Part shown: positions 34,702-47,421 of the stretch, piece after piece
Layout: each line of letters opens with the position of its first letter
Position numbering within the stretch: the stretch's first letter is position 1
NCBI RefSeq assembly: GCF_963675165.1
Contig: NC_087380.1
Coordinates: forward strand, 1,851,803 to 1,915,802
Source: Halichondria panicea
Taxonomy: Eukaryota; Porifera; Demospongiae; Suberitida; Halichondriidae
Direction of reading: 5' to 3'
DNA length: 64,000 nt
Translations under genes and position numbers: made by a program
The notes under the pieces: model-generated
Told to the model about the DNA's origin: nothing
Database searches by the model: none
Seen by the model: only the letters and a program-made list of their open reading frames with translations

Positions 34702-35379
34702 TTAGCTGTATGTCTGTATGAGACAAAAAGAGAATGTGTACTAAATCTGGTTTGAATTCAGAAGGCATTTGGAACGGAACCATACCTACGGTCCAGTGGC
34801 GGATCCAGGGGGAGATCCAAGGGAGCAAAGGAACCCCCCTTTTGCTCAGAATATTAGAATTGATTTTTAGCAATCTACAGTCATTTACAGTCATATTTTA
34901 CCTATTCTACAGATGTACTAAGGTCAATACCTGCATGCAGTCAACTCTAGAAGGAACAGAAGCTAGCTAAACCCAGCTAGTGGCAGCTTCTTCTTTCTCA
35001 ACTGGATCTTCGCAAATAGCAATAGCAGCAAAATTGAGGGAAGCTCCCTGAACAGAGATGGGGATTTCCCTTATCCATTTGGTCATTAGACCAGACTCGA
35101 CTAGCTAGCTAGCTCTCTAGTTCTAGCTCTATGATTAATATTAGAGTAACGAAATGAGGAGAAGAGTTTAAACAGGAAGAGACCAAGTGTTGTAATGCCA
35201 ATCTCAAAGCAGGTAAAGTTGAAATGCAGCAGACACTGAGACAGTAATATACAATTACAATAACAATAATAACAAAAACTAATAACGAAAACAAGAATAG
35301 GCTCAGAGTCACAGGATGTAATATCAGCACTGCATGCAGTCTCCAAGATTAGAAAGCCTGCCTTGTTAGATGAGCTGGA

Positions 35380-35580
35380 ATATACATGTATCATCCTACA
35401 TGCTGATGTTCCTGGACTGGAGCTATCACCATTATAAAGTGATCAATTTCACCATTTCTATGTACAGCACATTGTATGGCAGCCAAGACAGGTAATGAGC
35501 ATGCTGACTATAAAATAATCCCTTTGTAGTTTTAGCCACGCCCTATAACGCGGAGTGTTTCACGCAAAAATTTTCGTTTC
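35380..35580. repeat. Dispersed repeat family (copies near 39950 and 43470)
   Basis: 'GATGAGCTGGAATATACATG' to 'GAGCTATCACCATTATAAAG' recurs at 39965-40040. 'GAGCATGCTGACTATAAA' to 'CGCGGAGTGTTTCACG' recurs at 43495-43568. The three pieces look like fragments of one longer repeat. Confidence 0.7.
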
Positions 35581-35706
35581 CAATCCCCTTCCTTTTCAAT
35601 CTATGGTTAGATGCTCCTTCCCTTTATGTGCTCCTGTCTATATGAGGCTTGACAACATCACGTGAGCACAAATATTGCTGAGTCAAGCAAATTTTTACAT
35701 AGACTA

Positions 35707-36793
35707 GCCTCGATCCCAGGCCGAGTTTTCGCTTTTATAACGGTTAGGCGAACAACTAGGCCTGGTACTAGTTGTCTGCGCACGCGTCAAATTTTCATTG
35801 TATTTGTGGTCGGCAAAATATTTAATAAATCAATAATCGAAATTTATACACAGAAAATGCACAGAGTGAGTACACAAAAGATGCACATAGGGAGCTGCTT
35901 CACAAGGGCCTGGGGAGTTGCCAGTTGTGCTGCAGCACGATTACAGTGACCCAGGGCAACTTCAAGATGATTGAATGCCTTCAAATTACGTTTCAAAACG
36001 ATTTAGCAGGCTGCTGGACTTCTCTGATTCTAGGCCCCAACTCGTAACTCAGTTAAACTTTGCTTGAGAAAATGTAGATTCTCTTGATGCCTCTGAGCTA
36101 CCCAGCAACGCTCAAACGAGCAGGTCATACTCCAGTCCTGTAAGTATAGGACAATATTAAAAGAAACCAAACACGGTTAAACCCTTACCTCAAACTGTCC
36201 AGTCTCGTCTGTTAGTATAGCCAAAAGGAACAATGTTGGGATAGCTGGATAGTAGCCATTGCTCTGTGTACAGAGAAGTAGACATTCAAAATACGTGTAG
36301 ATCTAATTTCTTGTATTAAACAGGTTATAGTGTCATTGTCGACGAGCTGATGATGGCAGCACCAAGTTCTCTAGCTCACACTCTTCACTTGATCCACCAT
36401 ATTAATGATGATACTATAGTCTATCTAGATCTTTAATACCAAACATAAACAAGACTTGATAGCATAGGGCCCACACAAAAATATCTGACCTTAACAAGCT
36501 TGACAAAGCTTTATACCTCTTCCCTTGCTGTTCAGTCTTCAGAATAATGTTTTCTAAGCTTCAGAGAAGAGAGAAGCTTCAGCTAAGAGCCATTCCAATC
36601 GATTCCAATAATGATAAAACGGGAACTGACTTCTAGTACACGATAGTACACGAATATAAATGTCACGAAAGTGAACGAGAATATCCATTCGTCAGAATCT
36701 GACCAACGATTGACGCATGCGCAGACAACTAGTACCAGGCCTAGTTGTTCGCCTAACCGTTATAAAAGCGAAAACTCGGCCTGGGATCGAGGC
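35707..36793. mobile_element. 1.09-kb element with 84-bp near-perfect inverted repeats
   Basis: Both ends start GCCTCGATCCCAGGCCGAGT and remain complementary for about 84 bases (to 'TTGTCTGCGCACGCGTCAA', one mismatch). TA lies outside both ends. The interior has no convincing transposase. The very low arm divergence suggests recent insertion. Confidence 0.9.
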
Positions 36794-37077
36794 TATATAT
36801 ACATAGACATGCATTTGACTCTAGTCATAACAGTAGAATCTCTCTTTTAATATATAGCTCCATACATCGTAATAGTAGATCACAAAACTATTGGAACTGC
36901 TTACAATCTCAAGGATAGCTTCAGCACTGGTGCAAAACATAGATCTATGGATGTGCAAAGCCATACGCAAAGCTCTTTCCAAGGTTGATGTTCTGGAGAA
37001 AAATCGGCTCTTGTTACGTAATGGTCAGGTGATAGATACTTCCACTCTAGACAGTGCAAATGCAAGGACTCTGAAAA

Positions 37078-37349
37078 CCGCTGTATAGCAGGTAATTTTC
37101 GGGGGTCAAAATATTCGTGGTTTAGCAATATTTAGCCATTCGTGGTTTTTTATTTTCGTGGTTGCTGCTTGCACTGCATGCAATCAGCTCACTGCATTAC
37201 CACAAAACCACAAAATCACCAACAATGTTGCTATGCAAACAACATGTAGTCCTGCTTCTAGCACTTCTACATGTATATTAAATGGGTACTTTTTGAGGGC
37301 TACAAAAATGGCTAATCTGCGAGACCCTCGAAAATTACCCGCTATAAGG
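37078..37349. mobile_element. MITE of the CCGTATAGC..GGTAATTTTCG family
   Basis: 'TATAGCAGGTAATTTTCGGG' on the left faces 'CCTCGAAAATTACCCGCTATA' on the right, with several 'ATTCGTGG' words inside. It lies in the receptor B gap. A related worn copy lies at about 37880-37970 and another begins at 39697. Confidence 0.8.
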
Positions 37350-38274
37350 TGGTATCAAGTAAATGCTCTCACGATCTACTCTTGGTGGTATGGAAACTCA
37401 CATACAAATTATGGTGAGGATCTGAAGTGGAGAACGGGCTGGGACTAGCTTGCATATACCAGCAGATATGATATACATGTAGCTACTAAAAGAACCTCAA
37501 ACACTGACAGATCACAGTTTAAGCCTGCTGCTTATACGAGAAATGTGAAATATGTTCGAACTTGTTGGTCAAACCGATATACCGCAGTGAGCGAGTCAGC
37601 CATCTGCAGGTTCCTTAGCGTAACAGTTTTTCGTTCAGCATGCAAGACTCAGCACAAGGTGTTAATAGACCATTCTCCACTTCAAATCCTCCCCGGTTCT
37701 ATTAGTTTCCATAGTCTAGTTCTAGAAGCCATCATTGCTCTTTTTAATACTACATGCATGCTGATGCATGTACATATATTTATACTATTTGTTTGCATAG
37801 CAACATTGTATGGTGGTTTGTGGTAATGCAGTGAATGATTTAGTGTTTTGCAAGGTCTACATGTATGCAAACAGCTGTAAAGATAGGTAAGGTCGAGGTC
37901 GCTTCATTCGTGGGTAAAATATTAGTGGCTTCAACCACGAAAACCACGAATATTTGCCCCATGACTCTATACGTACTCGATAATCACTCCTATATATTCC
38001 TCACACACATGGTTTCTTATAGCAGAGGTTGTGTACAAACAGATCATACAAGATGATTTAATTAACCATTGTTACATGTGTACTGCAAATCAAATAGCTA
38101 TCCTACATAATTATACAAACTATAAATCTATAGGACACCAAATCCGGTTGGGAGCCCGGGAATCGCGGAGTCCACAGTGTCTGTACAGTCACCGGGGACT
38201 CGGACGCTGAGTCGGCACGGTTCCTGCATAATTATACGTAATCATAACATGCATGCATGGGACCGCACAATTCA

Positions 38275-39174
38275 TCAATCACCTTTTTGTCCAGGGGATC
38301 CCATAATTCCCCTTACTCCTTTCTGTCCTTTCTGTCCCGCAGAGCCAGTCAACCCATATTCTCCTTTTTGTCCTACAGACCCAGTGAGTCCTCTCGCCCC
38401 GTATTCTCCTTTCTGTCCTTTTGGTCCATGAATGCCCAGGTCTCCTTTAATTCCTTTCTTTCCTCTTTGGCCAGGGTCACCCATTGTTCCATTCAATCCT
38501 GCTTCACCAGAACAGCCCTTCTCTCCTTTTGGTCCAGATTCGCCTTTCAAACCAGTCTGTCCGTCCACTCCAGGATCTCCATCTTCTCCAGGTAATCCTT
38601 GCATACCACTACCTCCTGGTGTTCCAGGGGATCCAGGCAATCCAGATATTCCTTGGGAGCCTGGAATTCCAGGCATTCCTGGGGGACCACTGAGTCCAGG
38701 GTTTCCATCATCTCCAGCTTTACCTTTGTTTCCTTTTTTTCCTCTTTGCCCACGATTGCCTTGATCTCCTTTTTGTCCAGTGCGTCCACTAAGAGTTTCA
38801 CATTCAGTGAATTGTCCTTTTGAAAAGTTGCATTCGAAACCAATTTGTATTTTGTCAACAACAACTTGCTTGACAGCATTTTCCATTAACATTGAAGCGG
38901 ATACAATTTCTTCTTCATCACTTTCAGAGGTATTAAGACATTTAGACATGACTTCATAAAATTTACTTTTTACAGCTTGTCTAGAGCTTCTCTTATGAAT
39001 TTCATAATTTTGCTGTACATCTATCAAACGTTGATTTTTCAAGGCGTCTAATTTAGTTTTGGTGCTCGCCAAATCGTTCTTGGTATCAATGAGAACATAA
39101 ATCTGACAGCCGACAACAAAGAATAGAAGCAAAAACAAACCAAAAATAATACTTTGTCCTTTTTCCACCATCAT
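38275..39174 (-). CDS. Type II transmembrane collagen-like protein
   Basis: A single open exon encodes 299 residues from ATG at 39172-39174. Residues 1-7 are short and cytosolic; about 8-28 form a signal-anchor ('IIFGLFLLLFFVVGCQIYV'). A coiled-coil-like stalk with 'RSSRQAVK' (a possible furin-type site) follows, then Cys residues, and from about 130 an unbroken Gly-X-Y run with GEKGC, GPKGEKG and many GQKG triplets. Type II membrane collagens (MACIT, colmedin-like) have this layout and act in matrix or cell adhesion. The frame stops at 38275-38277. A donor AAAG|GTGATT there and an acceptor at about 38222 could instead splice to a short extra exon (GTVPTQRPSPR then stop). It lies antisense in the gap of receptor B. 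Confidence 0.8.
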   Translation of the reverse strand: MMVEKGQSIIFGLFLLLFFVVGCQIYVLIDTKNDLASTKTKLDALKNQRLIDVQQNYEIHKRSSRQAVKSKFYEVMSKCLNTSESDEEEIVSASMLMENAVKQVVVDKIQIGFECNFSKGQFTECETLSGRTGQKGDQGNRGQRGKKGNKGKAGDDGNPGLSGPPGMPGIPGSQGISGLPGSPGTPGGSGMQGLPGEDGDPGVDGQTGLKGESGPKGEKGCSGEAGLNGTMGDPGQRGKKGIKGDLGIHGPKGQKGEYGARGLTGSVGQKGEYGLTGSAGQKGQKGVRGIMGSPGQKGD

Positions 39175-40040
39175 CAGTTATAATAGCATGCAGCTGAGAC
39201 AAGGAAATGTCTTTAGATTAATCTGTTTTATACAAAGGTGAGTATTCTTTTGTTTATAGTAAGCCTAACCAAAACATATATTTAATTATTGCACCACAAT
39301 CACATTGGTAAACCACCAGTAAATGTTCTCTACAAGGTTACAAGTACACCCATTGTCAAAAACGACATGTTTATTTTCCGCACAGCTTGAAACATCAAAC
39401 AAATCATACCACTGACATCTGGACAACATCCGCTACAATCAATTAATACCATCTATAGATCTGCCATCTGTGCACTAACCACTTGACTATTATGTGGGTT
39501 TTGGTACTGTAAATTGATTGCACATCTGCCATTTATACTGACTCCCTAAACTACAATGTACTAGGTGTATGCGGCAGCGCTAATGCCTATACATATACTT
39601 GCGCTAGAGCTGATGCCAGATAAAATGTCGAATCTAGATAATACACTCTTGTTGCCCAGTGAGTGGGCAGATCAAAGCAATCCAGTGCTCTGTTATACCG
39701 TATATAGAGGATAATTTTTCGTGGGGCAAAATATTCGTGGTTTTTGTGGTTGAAACTCACCATTCAAAACACATGTCTTTTTTTACAAAAAATTTACCAT
39801 CAAAAGAGTTTAACGTCATTGGGCAACAAGTTAGTTATTGCAGGCGGCCCTGGGCATTAATGTTTTTCCATGCAGTGCAATATATGGCTATGATCTAAGT
39901 ATCTCATCATTGGATGCAACTTTGGGGTTAGAGCAGATCAAGAAGGGCTGCCTTGTTTTATAGATGAGCTGGAATCTATACATGTATCATCCTGCTGCTG
40001 CATGCTGATGTTCCTGGGCTGGAGCTATCACCATTATAAA

Positions 40041-41250
40041 GCAGACATGCAACTGCGTGGGCCACATTCGAATGTAGACTACTAAGTAGTCAGAGGCTCT
40101 GCCCTCCTCTGGTAGTAGTCAGAGTAACTTAGTCTACGGTAAAGATCCATACATGAATACACTAAAAATGAAAATTAGTAATGCTGTATTTCTACAGACG
40201 ACCCTTTCCCGCTCAAGACAAAACCCCGGGAGTGACAACATGATTATGTCTCCTGAGGTTTTCCCTGGCTTTTTTGCTCCACATAAGATACATTTTCACG
40301 ATTGCTAATTTTTTTCTTTACGAAACCCTGTGTTATTATTGTGGCTGACGAGGGTCTTAAGGAAGCTTGTAGAGTTTATCGAGTCAGATCCCCCCTGGGA
40401 CCTCTGGTACATCCCATCCGTCAAGATGGGGTGGACAGTGGTGAATACCTACTCATTTTCAGGGCAAAGCTGAGAACTCCTTGCAGGAAAAGGTTTCTCT
40501 AGTACCTGTTCAGGTATAGTGATGTACATTGTGGGAAATCCATGCAAAATGCACATATTTGCTGGCTCGACATGTAGGGCAATTACTATTACATAACAAT
40601 CACGTGCTACGAATATTGTTAAGTCAGCAAAATATGTGTGGCTACGTTGATGCTCAATGCAGTGACCTTATACCTGAGAACTAACAGGCTAGCTACATAG
40701 AAGCGATCTTACAATTGCTGCCTGTAGTTTTTATTAGCCATAGGACTCTACAATGCTGAGTTTTCTGTATCTGACCGTATTTGCTGACTCAGCAAAAATT
40801 GCCAATTACATCTAATTGCTCCTGCATGTCATACCTCCTCTGAGAGGTACTCAATTACACAAGTCATGGCCACGCCCAATTGAGCATGCGCAATCAGCTT
40901 TGCCATTCCAATGTTGTTATGTAATGCATAATAGCTGATCAAGATCCTCTGCACTCTCCCAGTCACCTCTTGCTCCACTGAGAGATCTATGAAGCAATGA
41001 CTAACACTAGACTGACTGGACATCCCCATTGCAGTGATTGACCAGTTTGCTAGGATGTACCCCAGGAGAATAGTGCATGGAGATCCTACAAGATAACTGA
41101 CTCATGCATATTAAATTATGTCTTGATACTCTTATTATCACGCTATGCACGTAAAAGACGCGCCGCAATAAATGCGGGGGCATAAAATCGGCCCCATGTT
41201 TTCTGTGCTCTTGAGCACCCCCCTGCTTCAATCTCTAGAAATGCCACTGA
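40041..41250. other. Non-coding stretch before the receptor B sushi exons
   Basis: A few short repeats occur, including an inverted 'GTAGACTACTAAGTAGTC' near 40070-40150. No supportable exon, RNA gene or complete element is seen. The only open frames are short and random. Confidence 0.5.
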
Positions 41251-41943
41251 TATACGTGCAGTTTTGGACTGTGGCTTTCCTCCGACTGTTACCAATGGAT
41301 CTCCTGGGACACCAACATTTGGGACAACATTTGGAGGAACAATGTTTTACATGTGCAATAGCGATAGATACCATATGTCAGGATCAGCCACTGTGACCTG
41401 TGAGGCTAGTGGGAGTTGGAGCACAAGACCAACTTGCTCAGGTCTGTGAAACATAATTACAGTATAATTTGTGTGGTTACATGATTGTAATAGCCATCTG
41501 CAATGACCATCAAATTGAGAATGGTGACATCGACTATCATCCTGATATGACACCGAGAACAGAGGAAACCATTGCCTTGTACTCATGTGTATCTGGTTAC
41601 CAGCTGTCTGGTGTAATATTGACGACCTGTGTTGACAGTAAAAGTGGAATGGGTGGAGAGTGGACTGGATTAATGCCAAGTTGTATAGGTGAAAAAAGTA
41701 GCAATCTCCATTATTCGCTATTGTATGTATATTTCCAATGATGCAGCAATCTGTGATAGTCTCACCCCCAACCACGGAGTGATTAGCTATAGTCCACCTA
41801 CTACTCCCAGACTGGAGGGAGGTGTGGCTACACACAACTGTGATGAGGGATACGGACTGTCTCCTAGCGTGAGAACAAGAACATGTCAGCCCGACAGGAC
41901 GTGGAGTGGAGAGGAAATCACTTGCCAACGTAAACATTGGGTA

Positions 41944-42118
41944 CCGTATAGCAGGTATATTTCGAGGGTATAAATGTTCACGGTTTTCGCTGATCAAGCA
42001 TGTACCACGAATTTAATATCGCATGCATGCATGCTACAGAAAGGCTACTAATCCGCGAAAATCTTTTTAACGGTCAATCCGTGAAAGTTTATACCCTTGA
42101 AATATACCCGCTATAAGG
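41944..42118. mobile_element. MITE with CCGTATAGCAGGTATATTTCGAG ends
   Basis: The left end CCGTATAGCAGGTATATTTC faces 'GAAATATACCCGCTATAAGG'. It lies in the short intron between two receptor B sushi exons (41743 and 42160 region). A relative sits at 61517-61700 in receptor D. Confidence 0.85.
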
Positions 42119-42915
42119 TTTATCATAGATACTGCACTAATTTGTGTATTGCCCACAGGTATCAGGTGCTCTGCTCTCCGTAGTGTTATGAATGGAACCA
42201 TCAGTTTTCCTAGTGGTACTACTGCACCATATGACTATGAAACAACAGCTACGTATCAATGCAACCGTGGACATGTGTTAACAAATGGAAACAGAGTGAG
42301 GACCTCTTCTGGTGATGGTAGCAGTCCTACTGGTCAGTGGGATAGTACTGCTCCTCAATGTCCACGTATGTATATTGTATTGGTCGTATCACATGATAAT
42401 GTACACACACAGCTGTAGACTGTGGGACCCCTCCGTCTATTACCAATGGATCTCCTGCAGGGATACCAACAACCACAACATTCACAGGAACAGTGACCTA
42501 CAGCTGTAATGATGGCTATGCACTCTTTGGGATTGCTACAAGTACTTGTCAGGCAAATACAACCTGGAGCAGACCACCAGAATGCAGAGGTACATGTGCA
42601 CATTCAGTGTTTGTACTACATGATAATATTATACACTAATGCATGATTAATAGATGTACACTACATAAACTTAGTTGTTGACTGTGAGCCCCTATATTAC
42701 ATACTTATTGCAGCCAATGTAACTGCACTGGCCTGTACTGATCTGATGGATCTAGTCAATGGAGGTATCACTTACGATATGGAGACCATTAATAACAGAC
42801 CAGTGGACACTGTGGCCACCTACACCTGTAATACTGGCTACACTCTCATTGGAGGCAGTACCAGTACTTGTGGGAGTGATGGAGTGTGGAGTGGGTCACC
42901 TCCAAAGTGTGAAGG

Positions 42916-44180
42916 TTGGTGGTCTAGTTGTAGTACCATAGGCACGCGTTGTTAAGCGGCGGCACCTATAATCCGGGCCAGCCACAGGAAGGATATAAGC
43001 GTTTAAATTGAAGAGCGCCTAGAACAGGATAGGGATTGGAAATTACCCGACCTCCCTGTAAACAGTTAAAACACTCCGCGTTGTGATTTAGCAATCACGA
43101 ATATTTTCGTGGTTGATTATTCTGTGGTTGCATTTTAACTGTTTTTCTAGCTCTCCTATCCACCATATCCACTAGTGATCACTCAGGGGCTGGGAGACTC
43201 AGGTACTCTAGGTTTACACCACTGAGTCTGTTTTCTTTACTATTTTTGTTGAACCACTCTATGTCACTTTTTCTCTTTCCCTGCTGTGAAGCCAAAACAA
43301 AACAGCATAGGACGATATCTAAGTAGAATGGCTTCATGCTATAGATCAGCTGTACTGTTCATAAACGTTTTCAGTACAATATTATATATAGTCCTAGTCG
43401 ACCATTTAGAGTTAGATTATCTTTACTCTTTAGCATAATCAACATTGCACTGTTCAATTTCTATGTATGGCAGTCAAGAGTTAGACAGGTACATGAGCAT
43501 GCTGACAATAAATATAATCCTTCTAATAGTTTTAGCCACACCCTATAGCTAACGCGGAGTGTTTCACGTGCACATTTTGTTTCTAATCCCTGTTACTGTT
43601 TTATTTATGGCCTAAGAGATTGGAGCTGGACCTATTCTTATAACGGTGAGTGCCGCTTATATCAACAAATAGCGCCTAATAATGTTTGCCTATGGTATGC
43701 ACAGTACGTTACAATCATGGTACCATCAATGTACCAATACTCATTCTTCCCACACGCTGTAACTTTATGGAACAAACTTGTTAGTAAGTACAATATGTAT
43801 GGAATTTATTGATTAGCTATGTATATCATTATAATTACGTCACCACTGACTATCATTTTACTATCTATTTGTACAACATATCTTGTGCACGTCTGGTGAC
43901 TCAGTCTGCCACATGGATGATTATTAACAAAGTGAAGTGAAAGTGTTTAGTGAAGTATTAGAGTAGCAGTCAGCTAGAACTCCTGTCAGAGCCAGTTGAG
44001 AATCCTATACACAATATAGAAGATATTGTTACTGTCAGTGTGTTTAAATATTTTCTGTTTAGGATGCACTTTACATCTAGCTACTAGCTAATTGTGTAAA
44101 ACCTATGCTATATGCTGAATTATTATAAAAAAAACTAAAAAAAAAACTACTGTGTTGAGCAATATTAACAGGTCGTTTTC
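42916..44180. other. Long intron of receptor B
   Basis: It holds a copy of the 35380-type dispersed repeat (43470-43570) and a piece similar to 55070-55160 in receptor C ('AAGAGATTGGAGCTGGACCT' versus 'AAGAGACTGGAGCTGCAC'). No exon is recognisable. Confidence 0.5.
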
Positions 44181-45783
44181 TCCTACAGTCATTATGTGTC
44201 CTCCTCTACTGACCATTACCAATGGCACCATCTCCTACTCTCCTGATGTCACCCCTGACTATGACCTGGGAACTGAGGCAACCTACACTTGTGAGGCTGG
44301 ATTCTATCTTGAGGGTAATGAGGTACGAGTGTGTATGGATGATGATGGAATGGACGCCATTGGAGTGTGGAGTGGTCAGGAGCCAAGCTGTGTCAGTATA
44401 AGTTATCCGCTTCTGTAACATGTGTGGTAATTATATTAACATCTACTTTGTACAGCCATTGAGTGTCCTTCTTTACCGGATATTACAAATGGTATGGTAT
44501 CCTACGAATCTGACAATTCGGATAACTTAGCCCTGAGAACTGTGGCCACCTACAGCTGTACCGCTGGGTTCTTCCTGGATGTGTCTGAAGGAGATGAAGT
44601 TAGGACCTGTTTAGACGATGATGGAATGGACACCATTGGAATGTGGAGTGGTCAGGAGCCAAGCTGTGTCTGTAAGATATCAGCCTAAGCAACTGCATTG
44701 TGTGTTTGGAAATTTCCACTATAATTATGTAGCTAGCTATCTAGTACTGTCCCTATCTCCCTGATCATAGAGTGAGGTAATTTGCAAAATGCCAGTCAAG
44801 TGATTCATGAGCTATTTCTTGTTTCCCCAGTCGTCCCTCCTCCTGTACGCTCAGTGTTGTTCCAACTCAGACTCACCAACATTAACAACTGTCCTGACTG
44901 GGTGGTGAGTTCAATCATGCAGGAGCAGATGAGGGGATGGAGCGTCTTACTACGCAGATTCTTTATATCTAGCTATGTACAAATTATGCCATATAATTAT
45001 GTCAAACCGCTAAGTGCTGCTAACATTACACTATTGTTAGATCAAAACGCGTTATCAGCCGCACATGTACATAGCACTTAGCACATTACAAACAAAGATA
45101 TAAGACGATAGTGAATCCGCAATAAGATCCCCTCATCTGCTATTGCTATTATATTTAACAATTAACGTTATCTGTAAATTTATAATTATTTCTCTCTCTA
45201 CAGGATCAGGATGGGAGGATAGAAGCTGTGATGAGTGTGTTTGCTGCCGAGGTGGAGAGTCACTGTGGGTGTGGTTTCTCAAGCATGGTCATGACTACCC
45301 CTTTCTTCCGCTGCTTCCCTGGGTCGGACAGAGCTGTCACATTCCGAGCCTTTCTAACCGATTCCAGGCTCCTCACTCCCATACAGGATGGATACAAACC
45401 AATGGATTCATTCCCATTCAGAATGTACTGATTGAGGTGGACAAGTCTTGTCCGGTGCAGATATCCAGCCTTGCAGACACAGAGTGCACCAATCAGCCTA
45501 CAGCTGCAGGGAGCAGTGACATAGCCGCTGTAGTAGGTGGAGTGGTGGGAGGAGTTGTCATTGTTCTTATCATTGTAGTTGGCATTGTTGTGATAGTGAT
45601 CGCTTATTTTGTGTTCAAGAACAAGAGAGAGAAGCTAACCGTCAACAAAACAGCTAAGTGAGTCAATAGTTGTATTACAAAGATTATGTGATTTTGCAAT
45701 TTACTATACCTCCCTCTCCCTCCAGACCTAACCTACCACCAGTGTCACTAAAGGGTGTGGTCAATACTAGTGAAATACAACCA

Positions 45784-45795
45784 TACGAGATGATG
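45784..45795 (+). other. YxxM motif (YEMM) in receptor B tail
   Basis: TAC-GAG-ATG-ATG within 'IQPYEMMEMGHEYEEV'. The motif is conserved although the upstream exon is frameshifted. Confidence 0.8.
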
Positions 45796-46063
45796 GAAAT
45801 GGGTCACGAATACGAGGAAGTGTCGAAGTTCCAACAAGCCGTCGGTGGAGAGTACGAGATCATTAGAGCACCCTCACAGACAACTGGCTCCGAGAGCAAG
45901 GCTGCTATAAAGACTGAGTCATCACCACCCACTCCACCCACTCCACCCACACCACAACCCTCACAAGTGACTAAGGCTGCCGGAAATGATATTGAGTTTA
46001 CAGAGTGTGTTGCTTACAGCACGACCACCCACAGTCGCCCCCCACAGCCTACAGGCTTATGAA

Positions 46064-47421
46064 CTATAACATGAAACTGCAAACTGATAGTAATACTGTT
46101 GACTGCTCTATAGCAATTATTAATGATACGTTTATTTGCTTGTATTTGCATGCATGGGCCTTTCTTGGCTATTAAACTTTTATGTTCAAAGGTCTTTGGT
46201 CTGCATATATTTGCATTTACACGTTCTTGCATGGGTAATGTCATCACCAGTCCTTCGTGAATATGAACACATTGTCTAGTAGCCATTCCCACCGCTGTGT
46301 GTATATCGACACATTGGTATCATGAGACGATAGTTTTGACATTCAGTTGTGTGCTTAGAAGGAGTGGTGTGTGCTTGCTTTCAATATGATATAGAGTGCT
46401 TCAGTGTTTATTGTGAGTATTGCTTGTTGTCTTGTCCTGAGGCAATGATTGTCACTTCTTAATAGCCTATAGGGCTATGATAGTTTAGGAACTCTAGCAA
46501 ATGGTGCATGTTGCCTTTGCTCCAATATCAATCTGTGTTTGATAGCTGATACTATAGCATGTAGATCTATAGTGTCATGCATCTCATTTTAAACTATACT
46601 TCTATAGTGCAATCACTGAAGTCATGATTATAATAATGAACACCCTTCCCTTCAGAGATGGTTCTCGAGACATGCTCACTGGTGACCTTCCTGGTTTGAC
46701 CCAAGGAGGAGTAGATCTACTCAACTATAGCTAGATCTATGCCTTTTTTTCACACACACACACCATTGTAAGTAGAGTAGTTCATAGCTGCCGTGTTGTG
46801 TCTATATAGAGAGGCCATTAGCCACATGAGAATTAATTCCATTACAAGGATCGACAGTAGAATATAGAGCCCATGCAGTTATATATGCTAGATCTATATT
46901 CTCCTTAACCACTTGATGCCCTTTTCTTGTTTTGTCCATTGTATATGGTTTACATGCAAAGCCAAATGAATTATGCATTAGATGATTTTCGATCACTCTT
47001 TGCATTTACATATCTCTTATCCCCCCGTGTAGATGGAGGCAGGTTCAAGAGGATTCCCATGTACAGAGACCCTGCTGGTGGGTACGGATTTGCATCACCA
47101 TTCGAATTTGACTCTCTGCTCAGTTTAGTGCTGTACTATGCCACCAACACGATGGAGAAACACAACCCTGAACTGGAGACAATGCTTAGATACCCTGCAT
47201 TCCATGTGGACAGGGGCCGTTAGTAACTGAACTAGCAGCTGTACAGTATTGTATGTGTATGTGTAGGATTATTTTTCTGTGTATGTATGTATATATGTGG
47301 GTGCATGTACACATTTGATGTGTGGAAGTTGCAATCACAATTTCAGACTTCCTGTTGTCATCTGATTAAAGTCATTGGTAAATTATAATTTGGAGTAGAT
47401 CTATGCATACATGAAGACAGC
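46064..47421 (+). pseudogene. Spacer with PI3K regulatory subunit 3' fragment in unit 3
   Basis: Exon 13 survives at 46653-46720 as '[10 protein letters not shown]' but then loses the part encoding [11 protein letters not shown] and shifts frame. Exon 14 at 47032-47223 is complete to its stop and nearly identical to the parent (PVYRD changed to PMYRD, LKYPAF to LRYPAF). Its acceptor reads GTGTAG|ATGGAGG, two bases short of the parental AG|AGATGG, so the frame from exon 13 is broken. The phosphotyrosine-binding Arg is missing. Confidence 0.85.

Larger units (their letters stand above)
33239..46063 (+). pseudogene. Receptor B: sushi receptor paralogue with frameshifts and a large insertion
   Basis: The signal exon is at 33239-33326 (MKKLQGNC..LLLVCGEG). 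The Ig-like exon is missing. A sushi exon at about 33396-33586 has one extra base near 33491. After a 7.7-kb repeat-filled gap come sushi exons near 41263, 41499, 41743, 42160 (one Cys replaced by Ser), 42411, 42714, 44190 and 44456. The membrane-proximal exons follow at 44831-44905 and 45205-45659, and the tail at 45726-46063. A one-base loss near 45390 breaks the frame before the transmembrane helix, and a four-base loss near 46020 alters the C-terminus. The tail keeps YEMM, EYEEV and EYEII. It is most likely a decaying copy, although a shorter product or assembly error is possible. Confidence 0.75.

Noticed and set aside
38257..38764. Plus-strand Pro/Ser/Phe-rich frames opposite the collagen
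   Set aside because: Antisense reading of Gly-X-Y codons; the minus strand has the signal-anchor, stalk and uninterrupted triplets.
47030..47223. Separate small SH2-protein gene before receptor C
   Set aside because: It is only the last PI3K exon; the preceding exon has lost the FLVR Arg and the frame, so it cannot form an SH2 domain by itself.
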